In this document: one piece after another, positions 34,799 through 43,602 of the stretch
Position numbering within the stretch: the stretch's first letter is position 1
Layout: every line of letters starts with the position of its first letter
Source: Rubrivivax sp.
GTDB lineage: Bacteria; Pseudomonadota; Gammaproteobacteria; Burkholderiales; Burkholderiaceae_C
Assembly: GCA_016789955.1 (NCBI GenBank)
Contig: JAEUPB010000098.1
Coordinates: 1-64,000, forward strand
Length of the DNA stretch: 64,000 nucleotides
Direction: 5' to 3'
Notes under the pieces: model-generated
What the model saw: the letters and a program-made list of their open reading frames with translations, nothing else
What the model was told of the DNA's origin: nothing
Database searches by the model: none
Position numbers and translations under genes: made by a program

Positions 34799-35830
34799 AT
34801 GGGGCACGGCGACACGCGGGCGGATCGCGCGACGAAACTGATGGCGCTGCTGCGCACGATGCGGCGCATCCGCGCGTTCGAAGACGCCGCCGAGGTCGCC
34901 AGCCAGGGCGGCGTGAGCGCGTTCGGGCAGACGCAGGGCACGAGCGCGACCGTGCGCGGGCCGCTGCACCTGTCCACCGGGCAGGAAGCGGTGGCCGCGG
35001 GCGTGTGCCACCACCTCGTGCGCGAGGACCTGCTCACCAGCACGCACCGCGGCCACGGCCATACGCTGGCCAAGGGCGCCGACGTGCACCGCATGATGGC
35101 CGAGCTGCACGGCAAGGCCACCGGCAGCAACCGCGGCAAGGGCGGCTCGATGCACATCGCCGACTTCTCGGTGGGCATGCTCGGCGCCAACGGCGTGGTC
35201 GCGGCCGGGCTGCCGATCGCCGTGGGCGCCGCGCAGGCGCTGAAGCTGCAGCGCAAGGCCGCGGTGGTGGCCTGCTTCTTCGGCGACGGCGCGATCAACC
35301 GCGGCCCGTTCCTGGAGGCGCTGAACTGGGCCGCGGCGTTCCGGCTGCCGGTGCTCTTCGTCTGCGAGGACAACCGGTGGTCGGCGACCACCGCCAGCGC
35401 CACCACCACCGCCGGCGACGGGGCCGCGGTGCGCGCGGCTGCGCTGGGCGTGCCCGGCCGCACGGTCGACGGCAACGACGTCGAGGCGGTGAGCGACTCC
35501 GCCGGTGCGCTGCTGGCCGACGTGCGCGGCGGCCTCGGCCCGAGGCTGCTGCACGCCGTGACCTACCGCGTGAAGGGCCACGTGTCGGTGGACCCGGCCT
35601 CGTACCGCGATGCCGCCGAGGTGGCCGCCGCGCTGGCCGACGACCCGATCGCCCGCGCCGAACGCGTGGCGCTGGGCCTGGGTATTCCATCGACCGATCT
35701 GCACGCGGTGCGCGTGGATGCCGAGGCCGAAGTGGCCACCGCCGTCGCCGCCGCGCGCGCGGCCCCCCCGCCAGCGCCCGAGCAAGCCTACGAGGACGTG
35801 ATGACGCTGGGCGCGGGGGTGTGGCGATGA
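34799..35830 (+). CDS. Thiamine-diphosphate-dependent dehydrogenase E1 alpha subunit
   Basis: A 343-residue alpha subunit of an acetoin/2-oxoacid dehydrogenase E1. THRGHGH is at residues 82-88. The ThDP/Mg motif runs from GDGAINRGPF (162-171) to CEDNRWSAT (189-197). Canonical E1 alphas often read GDGAxNxGxFHE; here the last part is GPFLE. It overlaps the beta gene by 4 bases (ATGA). No E2 or E3 gene follows; a TRAP importer does. Acetoin, pyruvate or another 2-oxo or alpha-hydroxyketone is a possible substrate. Confidence 0.9.
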   Translation: MGHGDTRADRATKLMALLRTMRRIRAFEDAAEVASQGGVSAFGQTQGTSATVRGPLHLSTGQEAVAAGVCHHLVREDLLTSTHRGHGHTLAKGADVHRMMAELHGKATGSNRGKGGSMHIADFSVGMLGANGVVAAGLPIAVGAAQALKLQRKAAVVACFFGDGAINRGPFLEALNWAAAFRLPVLFVCEDNRWSATTASATTTAGDGAAVRAAALGVPGRTVDGNDVEAVSDSAGALLADVRGGLGPRLLHAVTYRVKGHVSVDPASYRDAAEVAAALADDPIARAERVALGLGIPSTDLHAVRVDAEAEVATAVAAARAAPPPAPEQAYEDVMTLGAGVWR

Positions 35831-36816
35831 GCGAATCCGCGCCGGTGCAAGCCACCGCACCGACCTACGCCGAGGCCGCCTGCGAGGCGCTGGCCCGCGC
35901 GATGGCCACCGACCCGCGCATCGTGGTGCTCGGCGAGGACGTCGGCCGCGGCGGCATCTTCGGCCAGTACCGCGGGCTGCAGGCGCGCTACGGCGCCGAG
36001 CGCGTGATCGACACGCCGATCTCGGAGTCCACCATCCTCGGCGCCGGCGTCGGCATGGCGCTGGCGGGGCTCAAGCCCGTGGTGGAGATGCGCGTCGTCG
36101 ATTTCGCGCTGTGCGCGATGGACGAGATCGTCAACCAGGCCGCGAAGAACCGCTACATGTTCGGCGGCCAGGGCCGCGTGCCGATGGTGATGCGCCTGCC
36201 CGGCGGCATCTGGACGGCCTCGGCCGCGCAGCACTCGCAGTCGCTGGAAGCGTGGTTCGCGCACCTGCCCGGCGTGGCCGTGGTGTGCCCTGCCACGGCC
36301 GACGACAACGCCGAGCTGCTGGCCGAGGCGCTGGCGTGCGGCGACCCGGTGGTCTACCTCGAGCACAAGGAGCTGTGGGGCGATCGCCGCCCGCGGCCGT
36401 CATCCGCCTCGGGCGCCGTCGCGCGCATCGGGCAGGCGGCGCGCTGGCGCGAGGGCTCGGACCTCACGATCGTCAGCTGGTCGCGCCAGGTACACGACGC
36501 CGCCGCAGCCGCCGACGAGCTGGCCGCGCAGGGCGTGCGTGCCGAGGTGCTCGACCTGCGCAGCCTGTGGCCGTGGGACCGCGACGCGGTGTGCGCGTCG
36601 GCGGCGCGCACGGGCCGGCTGCTGGTGGTGCACGAGGCGGTGCAGGTGGCCGGCTTCGGTGCCGAGGTGGCGGCCACCGCCGCCGAGGCCACCGGCTGCC
36701 GCGTGAAGCGGCTGGGCGCGCCGCGCATCCCGGTGGGCTACGCCGCCACGCTGGAGGAAGCCTCGCGCGTGCGGCCGGCGGCCATCGTCGCGGTGGCGCT
36801 GGAGCTGATGCGGTGA
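35827..36816 (+). CDS. Thiamine-diphosphate-dependent dehydrogenase E1 beta subunit
   Basis: A 329-residue beta subunit with the transketolase pyrimidine-binding domain in the N-terminal half (VLGEDVGRGGIFGQYRGL, then PISESTILGAGVGMALAG; the Glu in ISES contacts the cofactor) and the transketolase C-terminal domain (DLRSLWPWDRDAVCAS). It pairs with the alpha subunit just upstream as an alpha2-beta2 E1. The length and domain order match AcoB/PdhB. Confidence 0.92.
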   Translation: MSESAPVQATAPTYAEAACEALARAMATDPRIVVLGEDVGRGGIFGQYRGLQARYGAERVIDTPISESTILGAGVGMALAGLKPVVEMRVVDFALCAMDEIVNQAAKNRYMFGGQGRVPMVMRLPGGIWTASAAQHSQSLEAWFAHLPGVAVVCPATADDNAELLAEALACGDPVVYLEHKELWGDRRPRPSSASGAVARIGQAARWREGSDLTIVSWSRQVHDAAAAADELAAQGVRAEVLDLRSLWPWDRDAVCASAARTGRLLVVHEAVQVAGFGAEVAATAAEATGCRVKRLGAPRIPVGYAATLEEASRVRPAAIVAVALELMR

Positions 36817-36829
36817 GCGCCCGCGTGCG

Positions 36830-37369
36830 ATGAGCCACCGCGCCCGCCGCCTGGTGCCCGTGGCCCTGGAGGAAGGGCTCGCGGTGGCGTGCATGGCGCT
36901 GCTGGTGGTCATCACGATGCTCAACGTGGTCACGCGCTACCTCACCGACGAGAGCTACGCGTGGACCGAGGAGATCTCGGTGTTCCTGATGGTGGTGATG
37001 ACGCTGGCCGGTGCCAGTGCCGCCGCCGGCCGCGACCGCCACATCCGCATCGAGTACTTCTACGACGGCGGCAGCGCGGCGCGACGGCGCATGCTGGCAG
37101 TGGCCGGCGGCTGCGCTGTCGCGCTGCTGTTCGCCGGGCTGGCGGTGCTGTTCGGCCGCGTGGTGTGGGACGAGTACCGCTACGGCGAGACGTCGATGGG
37201 CCTGGGCTGGCCGCGCTGGTGGTACTCCGTGTTCACGCCGCCGTTGTGCGCCGCGCTGGCGTTGCGCGCCGCGGGCGTGGCCTGGCGCGCCGCGCAGGCG
37301 ATCGAGCTCGACGAAAGCGACCACGCGGCCGACCCGCCGGCGGCCTCCGGCGACCAGAGCCCGCCATGA
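36830..37369 (+). CDS. TRAP transporter small permease (DctQ type)
   Basis: A 179-residue membrane protein with four hydrophobic segments (roughly residues 17-40, 55-65, 88-108 and 130-148), with the DctQ-type segment RDRHIRIEYFYDGGS in the loop. It is the small integral subunit of a TRAP importer. It starts 13 bases after the E1 beta gene and overlaps the large permease by 4 bases. Confidence 0.87.
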   Translation: MSHRARRLVPVALEEGLAVACMALLVVITMLNVVTRYLTDESYAWTEEISVFLMVVMTLAGASAAAGRDRHIRIEYFYDGGSAARRRMLAVAGGCAVALLFAGLAVLFGRVVWDEYRYGETSMGLGWPRWWYSVFTPPLCAALALRAAGVAWRAAQAIELDESDHAADPPAASGDQSPP

Positions 37370-38664
37370 TCGGCTTCACGCTTTTCGCCGTGTTCGTGCT
37401 GGCGATGCTTGCCGGCGTGCCGATCGGTGCGGCGCTGGGCATCGGCGGCGTGGTGGCGATCGCCTGGGCGAACGCCGATGCGCCGTGGTGGGGGCTGCTG
37501 GCGGCTCCGCAGAACATGGGCAACAGCATCGCGAAGTACCCGCTGCTGGCGCTGCCGATGTTCGTGCTGGTCGGCTCGGTGTTCGACCGCTCGGGCGTCG
37601 CCAGGCGCATGGTGGACTTCGCGGCGGCCTGCGTCGGCCGCGGGCCGGGCATGCTGCCGCTGGTGGCCATCCTCGTGGCGATGGTGCTCGGCGGCATCTC
37701 GGGCTCGGGGCCGGCCAACGCCGCCGCGGTGGGCGGCGTGATGATCGCGGCGATGGCGCGCGCCGGCTATCCACCGGCGTTCTCGGCCAGCGTGGTGGGC
37801 GCGGCGGCGGCCACTGACATCCTGATCCCGCCGTCGATCGCGTTCGTCGTCTACAGCGTCTCGGTGCCCGGCGCGTCGGTGCCGGCGCTGTTCGCCGCCG
37901 GCATGCTGCCGGGGGTGCTGGCGGGCCTGGCGCTGATCGTGCCGGCGGTGTGGCTCTCTCGCCGGCACGGCTTCGGCGCGGCCGAGGCCGGGTTGCCGCG
38001 GCCGCCGTTCTGGCGCAGCCTGCGCGAGGCCTCGTGGGGCCTCGCCGCGCCGGTGCTCATCCTCGGCGGCATGCGCGTGGGCTGGTTCACGCCCACCGAG
38101 GCCGCGGTGGTGGCGGCCGCCTACGGCCTCTTCGTCGGCATGGCGGTGCACCGCACGATCCGCGTGGCCGACCTCTACGGCATCTTCCGCGAGGCGGCCG
38201 AGGTGTCGGCGGTGATCATGCTGGTGCTGGCGCTGGCGGGCATCTTCGCGTACTCGGTGAGCACGCTCTCCATCGCCGACCCGGTGGTGGCCTTCGTCGA
38301 GCACCTGGGGCTGGGCTCCACCGGCACGCTGCTGCTGCTGTTCGTCGTGATGACGGTGCTCGGCATGTTCCTCGACGGCGTGTCGATCTTCCTCGTCTTC
38401 CTGCCGCTGCTGTACCCGCTGATGCAACACTTCCGCTGGGACCCGGTGTGGTTCGGCGTGCTGCTGACGATGAAGATCGCGATCGGCCAGTTCACGCCGC
38501 CGATGGCGGTGAACCTGATGGTGGCCTGCCGGCTGGCGCGGGTGCGCATGGAGCAGACGGTGCCCTGGGTGGGCTGGCTGCTGGTGTCGTTCGTGGGTGC
38601 CGCGCTGGCGGTGCTGTTCTTCCCGCCGCTGGCCCTGTGGCTGCCGCGGGTGCTGGGTTACTGA
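37366..38664 (+). CDS. TRAP transporter large permease (DctM type)
   Basis: A 432-residue membrane protein with about twelve hydrophobic segments. It includes the DctM hallmarks GISGSGPANAAAVGGVMI near residue 105, LIPPSIAFVVYSV near residue 152, and QFTPPMAVNLMVA near the C-terminus. It is the elevator-type subunit that transports the substrate with sodium. Overlap with DctQ upstream and a short gap to DctP downstream show one operon. Confidence 0.93.
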   Translation: MIGFTLFAVFVLAMLAGVPIGAALGIGGVVAIAWANADAPWWGLLAAPQNMGNSIAKYPLLALPMFVLVGSVFDRSGVARRMVDFAAACVGRGPGMLPLVAILVAMVLGGISGSGPANAAAVGGVMIAAMARAGYPPAFSASVVGAAAATDILIPPSIAFVVYSVSVPGASVPALFAAGMLPGVLAGLALIVPAVWLSRRHGFGAAEAGLPRPPFWRSLREASWGLAAPVLILGGMRVGWFTPTEAAVVAAAYGLFVGMAVHRTIRVADLYGIFREAAEVSAVIMLVLALAGIFAYSVSTLSIADPVVAFVEHLGLGSTGTLLLLFVVMTVLGMFLDGVSIFLVFLPLLYPLMQHFRWDPVWFGVLLTMKIAIGQFTPPMAVNLMVACRLARVRMEQTVPWVGWLLVSFVGAALAVLFFPPLALWLPRVLGY

Positions 38665-38681
38665 CCAAGGAGACGAGAGCG

Positions 38682-39707
38682 ATGAAGCGACGCAACCTGA
38701 TCACCTCCGCGGCCGCGGCCGCCGTGGCGCTGCCGCGTTTCGCGTGGGCGCAGCAGGCCTACAAGGCCGAGTACAAGATGAGCACCGTCGTGCCGCCGGC
38801 GTTCGCGTGGGGCAAGGGCGGCGAGATCTTCGGCAACCTCGTGCGCGAGCGCACCGGCGGGCGCATCAACATCAAGCAGTACCCGGGCTCCAGCCTCGTG
38901 CAGGGCCAGCAGGACCGCGAGTTCGCCGCGATGCGCCAGGGCATCATCGACGTGCTGTGCGGCGCGCCGATCAACTGGACCGGCACGGTGCGCGAGCTGG
39001 GGGTGTTCACGCTGCCGTTCATCCTGCCCGACCACAAGGCCTGGGACGCCGCGACCAACGAGCCGGCGATCATGAACGAGTACTTCGACCTCGTGCGCAA
39101 GGCCGGCGCCGAGCCGCTGGCGGTGGGCGAGACCGGCTACCGGCAGCTCAGCAACTCCAAGCGGGCGGTGCTGCAGCCCGACGACCTGAAGGGCATCAAG
39201 GTGCGCGTGGTCGGCAGCCCGATGTACGGCGAGATCATGACCGGCATGGGCGCCAACCCGACGTTCATGAGCTGGGCCGACGCGCAGCCGGCGCTGGCCT
39301 CGGGCGCGGTGGACGCGCAGGAGAACCCGCTGGAGGTGTTCCTGGCCGCGAAGATCCACACGCTGGGCCAGAAGTACGTGACGAAGTGGAACTACTCCAA
39401 CGACATCCTGCTGTTCGCGATCGCCGGCCCGGTGTGGCAGAGCTGGACGGCGGCCGACCAGAAGATCGTGCGCGAGGCGGCGCAGGACGCCGCCAAGCAG
39501 CAGATCGGCCTCGTGCGCAAGTTGTTCGCCGAGGACGTCGAGCGCGTCAAGGCGCTGGGCGTGCAGGTGCACGTGCCGACGACCGCCGAGACGCAGGCGT
39601 GGCAGATCGCGACGCGGCGGCCGTACGCGCGCTGGAAGGTGCAGACGCACGCCGGGCTGGTGTCGAAGATCGAGCAGGTGGCGGAGAAGGTGCGCGGAAA
39701 ATCGTGA
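38682..39707 (+). CDS. TRAP transporter solute receptor (DctP type)
   Basis: A 341-residue periplasmic binding protein. The N-terminus has a twin-arginine-like signal (KRRNLITS) and cleavage near AWAQ. Receptor hallmarks include the IRVVGSP-type strand (LKGIKVRVVGSPMYGEIM) with the carboxylate-binding Arg, and LASGAVDAQENPLEVF. It should bind an organic acid for the DctQM permease. AGGAG lies upstream of the ATG. The E1 pair in the same operon suggests the ligand is a 2-oxo or hydroxy acid. Confidence 0.92.
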   Translation: MKRRNLITSAAAAAVALPRFAWAQQAYKAEYKMSTVVPPAFAWGKGGEIFGNLVRERTGGRINIKQYPGSSLVQGQQDREFAAMRQGIIDVLCGAPINWTGTVRELGVFTLPFILPDHKAWDAATNEPAIMNEYFDLVRKAGAEPLAVGETGYRQLSNSKRAVLQPDDLKGIKVRVVGSPMYGEIMTGMGANPTFMSWADAQPALASGAVDAQENPLEVFLAAKIHTLGQKYVTKWNYSNDILLFAIAGPVWQSWTAADQKIVREAAQDAAKQQIGLVRKLFAEDVERVKALGVQVHVPTTAETQAWQIATRRPYARWKVQTHAGLVSKIEQVAEKVRGKS

Positions 39708-40213
39708 AGCGGCCGAACGAGCGCGCGGCGGTCGAGCCGCTCGCCGTGGCTGCGCCACTGCCGGGCGACGGCACGTTGTTCTTCAAGCTCGTGCGCGTGG
39801 TCAACGAGACCGCGCGGCCGTTCACCGAGACGCTGGCGCGGCGCCACCGGCTGACGCTCAACGAATGGCGCGCGATGGTGGCGCTGGCGTCGCGCCCGGG
39901 CATGGCCTCGCACGAACTCGCCACGCACATCGGGCTGGACAAGATGAGCGTGAGCCGTGCGGTGGCCGGGCTGGCGCGGCAGCGGCGCATCCTCAAGCAG
40001 CCCGACCCGGCCGACGCGCGGCGCACGCTGCTGCGGCTGTCACGCAGCGGCGAATCGCTCTACCGCACGATCGGCGAGAAGGGTGCGCTGCGCGCCGAGG
40101 CGCTGTTCCGCCACGTCGGCGCGCGCGAGAAGGCCGCGATGGAAGCGACCCTGGACAAGCTGCTCCAGGCCCTGGCCGAGGAAGCTCAGCCCGGCAGCAC
40201 GGGGAACCCGTAG
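39704..40213 (+). CDS. MarR family transcriptional regulator
   Basis: A 169-residue winged-helix regulator beginning with GTG that overlaps the DctP stop (GTGA). The MarR core has LTLNEWRAMVALASRPGMAS, recognition helix DKMSVSRAVAGLARQ, and wing QPDPADARRTLLRLS. It probably responds to the substrate or a product of the E1/TRAP pathway. Its last 28 bases overlap the convergent cupin gene on the other strand. Confidence 0.9.
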   Translation: MKRPNERAAVEPLAVAAPLPGDGTLFFKLVRVVNETARPFTETLARRHRLTLNEWRAMVALASRPGMASHELATHIGLDKMSVSRAVAGLARQRRILKQPDPADARRTLLRLSRSGESLYRTIGEKGALRAEALFRHVGAREKAAMEATLDKLLQALAEEAQPGSTGNP

Positions 40214-41010
40214 AGGCTCGAGCGCACCGCGCGCGGCCCGGTGGCGGCATCGGCGTCGAGCCACACCTCGGGCCCTTCGGCCCAGGCCAGCAGCAGCGCG
40301 CCGAACCGCGAGGCCATGTGCACCTCGGCGCCGGGCTCGATGATCACGAAGCAGTTGCCGTGGGCCACCTGCCCGTTGATCTCGACGATGCCGCCGCGGA
40401 TCCAGAACTCGGTGACGGCCGCGGCGCGCCACGCCGGGCACCGCGCGCCCGGCGCCATCGCGAGCTGCACCAGGCGGTGGTCGCTGCCGCTGCCGGCGTA
40501 GTCGTAGACCAGTTGCCGCGCGATGCCCTGCACGCCGGTGGCCTGGCACTGAACGGCGTCGACGACGACGTTGATCTCCGGCGGCACGTCGGGCGCGGGG
40601 TTGTCGAAGGCCTCGTGGCGCGAGCCGGCGTGCAGCCCGGTGAGATCGGTGCGCTCGGGCGGGTAGATCACCGGCCCTTCGAGCCGCGAGACGAGCACCG
40701 TGTCCTCGTACGAGGTGGCGTCGTGGGTGGCGCCGCAGGGGTTGATGCCGACCTCGTGCAGCCGGATGGGGCCGTTGTAGTCGGTGAGGCCGCCCGAGGC
40801 CACGAAGCTCGTCGCCACGCCGCGGTGCTGGTGCACGCCGCTGCGCGTGAGCGGCGCGAAGTGCACGAGGCCGAGGAACAGCCCGCGCTGGTTGTCGTAG
40901 CGCACCGGCTTCAGCTCGATGCCGGCTTCGGAGGTGGGCTGCCACGCGAGGGCTCGCGTGTCGAAGACGTGCACGCGGCCTTCGGCGCGCGGGGCGTAGG
41001 CGGGTTGCAT
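40186..41010 (-). CDS. ChrR-like double-cupin protein
   Basis: A 274-residue protein that appears to hold two cupin folds. Motif 1 is PLTRSGVHQHRGVATSFVASG (residues 54-74 region). A second cupin near residues 200-250 has EIN-GQVAHGNCFVIIEPGA, where usual metal ligands are partly absent. It resembles the ChrR-type or acetylacetone-dioxygenase-like cupin group. It lies next to the E1/TRAP operon and may be an enzyme of the same pathway, perhaps with the other cupin at 33415. Upstream, direct repeats of CCGAGCCG sit just before its start. Confidence 0.75.
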   Translation of the reverse strand: MQPAYAPRAEGRVHVFDTRALAWQPTSEAGIELKPVRYDNQRGLFLGLVHFAPLTRSGVHQHRGVATSFVASGGLTDYNGPIRLHEVGINPCGATHDATSYEDTVLVSRLEGPVIYPPERTDLTGLHAGSRHEAFDNPAPDVPPEINVVVDAVQCQATGVQGIARQLVYDYAGSGSDHRLVQLAMAPGARCPAWRAAAVTEFWIRGGIVEINGQVAHGNCFVIIEPGAEVHMASRFGALLLAWAEGPEVWLDADAATGPRAVRSSLYGFPVLPG

Positions 41011-41114
41011 GGCGGCTCGGCCGGCTCGGCAGGTCCGGCTCGGATGCTGTTGTGCCGGAGATCGTATCGCCGCGTGACGATCGGCTGGACTGGGGAAACC
41101 CGGGCGAGGCGCTG

Positions 41115-43505
41115 TCAGAATCCCGCGCGCTTCGCGACGCCCACCCATTCGTCGAGCGCGCCCACATCCAGCGGCGCCGCCATCGCCGCAGGCTTCCAGT
41201 ACCAGACGCGCGCGTCCTTCACGCCCACATATTCGCCGGAGGCCGGGTAGTAACGGTAGAGGTAACCCTCGGCCGTGGCCGTCGCCGGGTTCTTCGGCAG
41301 GAAGTTGTCGGGGTAGGCGCGCTCGGCCCAGTTGAACAGGCGCTCCTCGTCGGCGAGCACCATGCCGGCCTTGTAGAGCTTCAGCATGCGCCGCAGGCCC
41401 TCGGGCGGGTTGACGGGGTCGGCACTGCCCGTCTGCGACGCGCGGTTCACGCCGTGGCACGACGCGCAGACCCGGATCTCGCCTTGCTGGAACGTCAGCC
41501 AGTAGCGCTCGCGCACCACCGGTACCTCGCCTTTGGTCAGCTGCCAGCTCATCGCGCGGCGGGCCGGCACCAGCGCGGCCACGGAACCGTCGGCAGCCAG
41601 CGCCACGGCGCCGGGCACGCCCTGGAACGGCTGCGCGGCCTTCGGGTCGTGCATCACCTGCGCCAGCACGCGCCGGCCGGGGCGCGGGTCGGTGGTGCCG
41701 CCGATGCCGCGGATCAGGTCGCCCTGCAGGAACTGCAGGTGCGTCACGTCGTACACCTTGCCCGGCGACGGCGTGGCCGCCGCGCCGCCGGGCACGCGCA
41801 GGTTGTAGGGCTGCTGGCGGTCGGCCTTGTCGCGCTGCGTGACGTTGCGGCTGACCATCAGCGCCAGCTCGTTGCGGCGCAGGTAGGCCTTGAAGTCGGC
41901 CACCGCCACGCCTTCCTCGTCGAACACGCGCTGCTCGGGCGCCGGCAGCACGCTCAGTCGCCGCGATGGCCGCGTGCGCGGCTTCAGCTCAACCGCGTTC
42001 AACTCCCACAGCGGGCCGCTGTGCGTGACCAGCGTGTCGGGGTCGTACCAGCTCACGGTCTTCGTGATTCCCGGCGTCAACGCCTCGCCGGCGCGGTAGG
42101 TGCCGCCGGGGTCGGCCGCCACCAGGCGCAGCCGGAAGTCGTAGCGCGAGCGTGGCGCCTCGCCGCTCCCCTCGTTGCGGTCCATGCGCGTCTCGGCGGT
42201 GTGCGTGGCCACCAGCCGGCCGTCGGAGAGCGGCAGCGGGTCGCGGTACAGGCCGCTGTGCGCGGGGTCGGCCGCCTGCCCGTCCTCGCGGCCGAAGGCG
42301 GTGGCCTGGGCGGTGAGCCAGGTCACCGTCATCAGGTCGGGATTGACCGTGGGCGCACCGGCGAGGGCCACCAGCTGCCCCGCAGCATGCGTGCCGAACT
42401 CCTGCGCGCTGGTGCCCACGTAGCGGCCGGGCTGCGCGGGGTCTTCCTTGATGTGCAGCAGGCTGTCGTTGTTCAGGCGAAAGCGGTTGATGCGCCCGGC
42501 CTCGTTGCAGCACTCCACGAGGTTGGGGTCGTCGAGGAAGCTCTGCGTGCCGTAGCCCGAGAGCTCGTGGCGGCCGACGTGGTTCAGCGTCTCCTCCTCG
42601 GTGCCGTCCTCGTTGATCTGCCACGGGAAGAACTGGTTGAAGCGGTGGCCGTTGACCGTGCCCTGCGTCAGCCGCGGCTCGGGGAACACCTCGCTGCGGT
42701 CGCTGCGCCGGGCCGCCCCGGCACTCTCGTCCGCGTAGTTGAAGGTGCCGTAGTCGGCGCCATCGCGGTCGGCGTCGGCCTGCTGGTCGCGCTGCAGGTG
42801 GTCCCAGCGCGTGAAGACCACGCGGCCGGCGCTGTCGATGGTCGGCGTGAAGGCGCCGGAGGGCGCGTGGTTCAGCAGGAACAGGTCGCCGCTCGTCGGG
42901 TCCAGGCTCCACAGGCCGCTGACGGTGGGCGCCTCCTCGTATTCGTCGCGCTGCGGCCAGAGGTGGCGCTGGCCGTCGCGCGGGCGGTCGCTCGCGAAGA
43001 CGATGCGGTCGTCGGTGCCGTAGACCGGGTTGACGTTGTTGTAGTCGGCCGGCTGGTTCGGCACCTTCGTGATCACCGGCGTCTCGCCGGCGGCGAGACC
43101 CGTGATCTCGTAGAGCTGCCAGTAGGTGACCGTCTCCGTGTAGCGCTGCGTGGGCGCGCCGACGATGGCGCTGAAGACCACGCGGCGGCCGTCCCAGCTC
43201 GGCGAGGGGTCGCGGACGGCGATCGCGCCGGCGCCCTGCAGCCCGCCAGTGGAGCCGAGCCCGGCCGCGGCGGTGAGGTTGCGCAGCGTGCCGTCGGGGT
43301 CGCGGATCCACAGGTCGCCGCCGCGCGGCGCGTCCTGGATGCGCGACGCGTGGTGGCCGAAGGTCGAGCCGATGTTGGCGAAGTCGCCCGTGACCGGCAC
43401 CTGCGTGACGAAGACGATGGGGTACGGCGTGAGCACCGCGGCACGGGCAATCGGCATCGAGCAGGCGATCGCGCAGGCGACCAGGGCGGCGGCGGAACGG
43501 ACCAT
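41115..43505 (-). CDS. HzsA-related c-type cytochrome protein
   Basis: A 796-residue exported protein. The signal peptide spans about residues 1-22 (AVLTPYPIVFVTQVP follows). The N-terminal part has beta-propeller-like segments (GGDLWIRDPDGTLRNLT, IVFASDRPRDGQRHLWP) as in proteins named for the hydrazine synthase alpha subunit. A single heme motif CASCH (C680, C683, H684) precedes a C-terminal module (about 718-770) that recurs in the lipoprotein at 44481. Anammox partners are absent, so hydrazine synthesis is unlikely. An electron-transfer or oxidoreductase role in the periplasm is inferred. GGAGGT precedes the ATG. Confidence 0.8.
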   Translation of the reverse strand: MVRSAAALVACAIACSMPIARAAVLTPYPIVFVTQVPVTGDFANIGSTFGHHASRIQDAPRGGDLWIRDPDGTLRNLTAAAGLGSTGGLQGAGAIAVRDPSPSWDGRRVVFSAIVGAPTQRYTETVTYWQLYEITGLAAGETPVITKVPNQPADYNNVNPVYGTDDRIVFASDRPRDGQRHLWPQRDEYEEAPTVSGLWSLDPTSGDLFLLNHAPSGAFTPTIDSAGRVVFTRWDHLQRDQQADADRDGADYGTFNYADESAGAARRSDRSEVFPEPRLTQGTVNGHRFNQFFPWQINEDGTEEETLNHVGRHELSGYGTQSFLDDPNLVECCNEAGRINRFRLNNDSLLHIKEDPAQPGRYVGTSAQEFGTHAAGQLVALAGAPTVNPDLMTVTWLTAQATAFGREDGQAADPAHSGLYRDPLPLSDGRLVATHTAETRMDRNEGSGEAPRSRYDFRLRLVAADPGGTYRAGEALTPGITKTVSWYDPDTLVTHSGPLWELNAVELKPRTRPSRRLSVLPAPEQRVFDEEGVAVADFKAYLRRNELALMVSRNVTQRDKADRQQPYNLRVPGGAAATPSPGKVYDVTHLQFLQGDLIRGIGGTTDPRPGRRVLAQVMHDPKAAQPFQGVPGAVALAADGSVAALVPARRAMSWQLTKGEVPVVRERYWLTFQQGEIRVCASCHGVNRASQTGSADPVNPPEGLRRMLKLYKAGMVLADEERLFNWAERAYPDNFLPKNPATATAEGYLYRYYPASGEYVGVKDARVWYWKPAAMAAPLDVGALDEWVGVAKRAGF

Positions 43506-43602
43506 CTCGGGCACCTCCAGGGGAGCGCGCCGATCGTGCCACCGCGGCCCTTGCGCGGCTCTCCCTACGGTGCGGGGCGCGGCGCGTGCGAATAATCGAC
43601 GC

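Noticed and set aside
41115-43505. Anammox hydrazine synthase
   Set aside because: Only an alpha-subunit-like region with one heme motif is present and the partner genes are absent.
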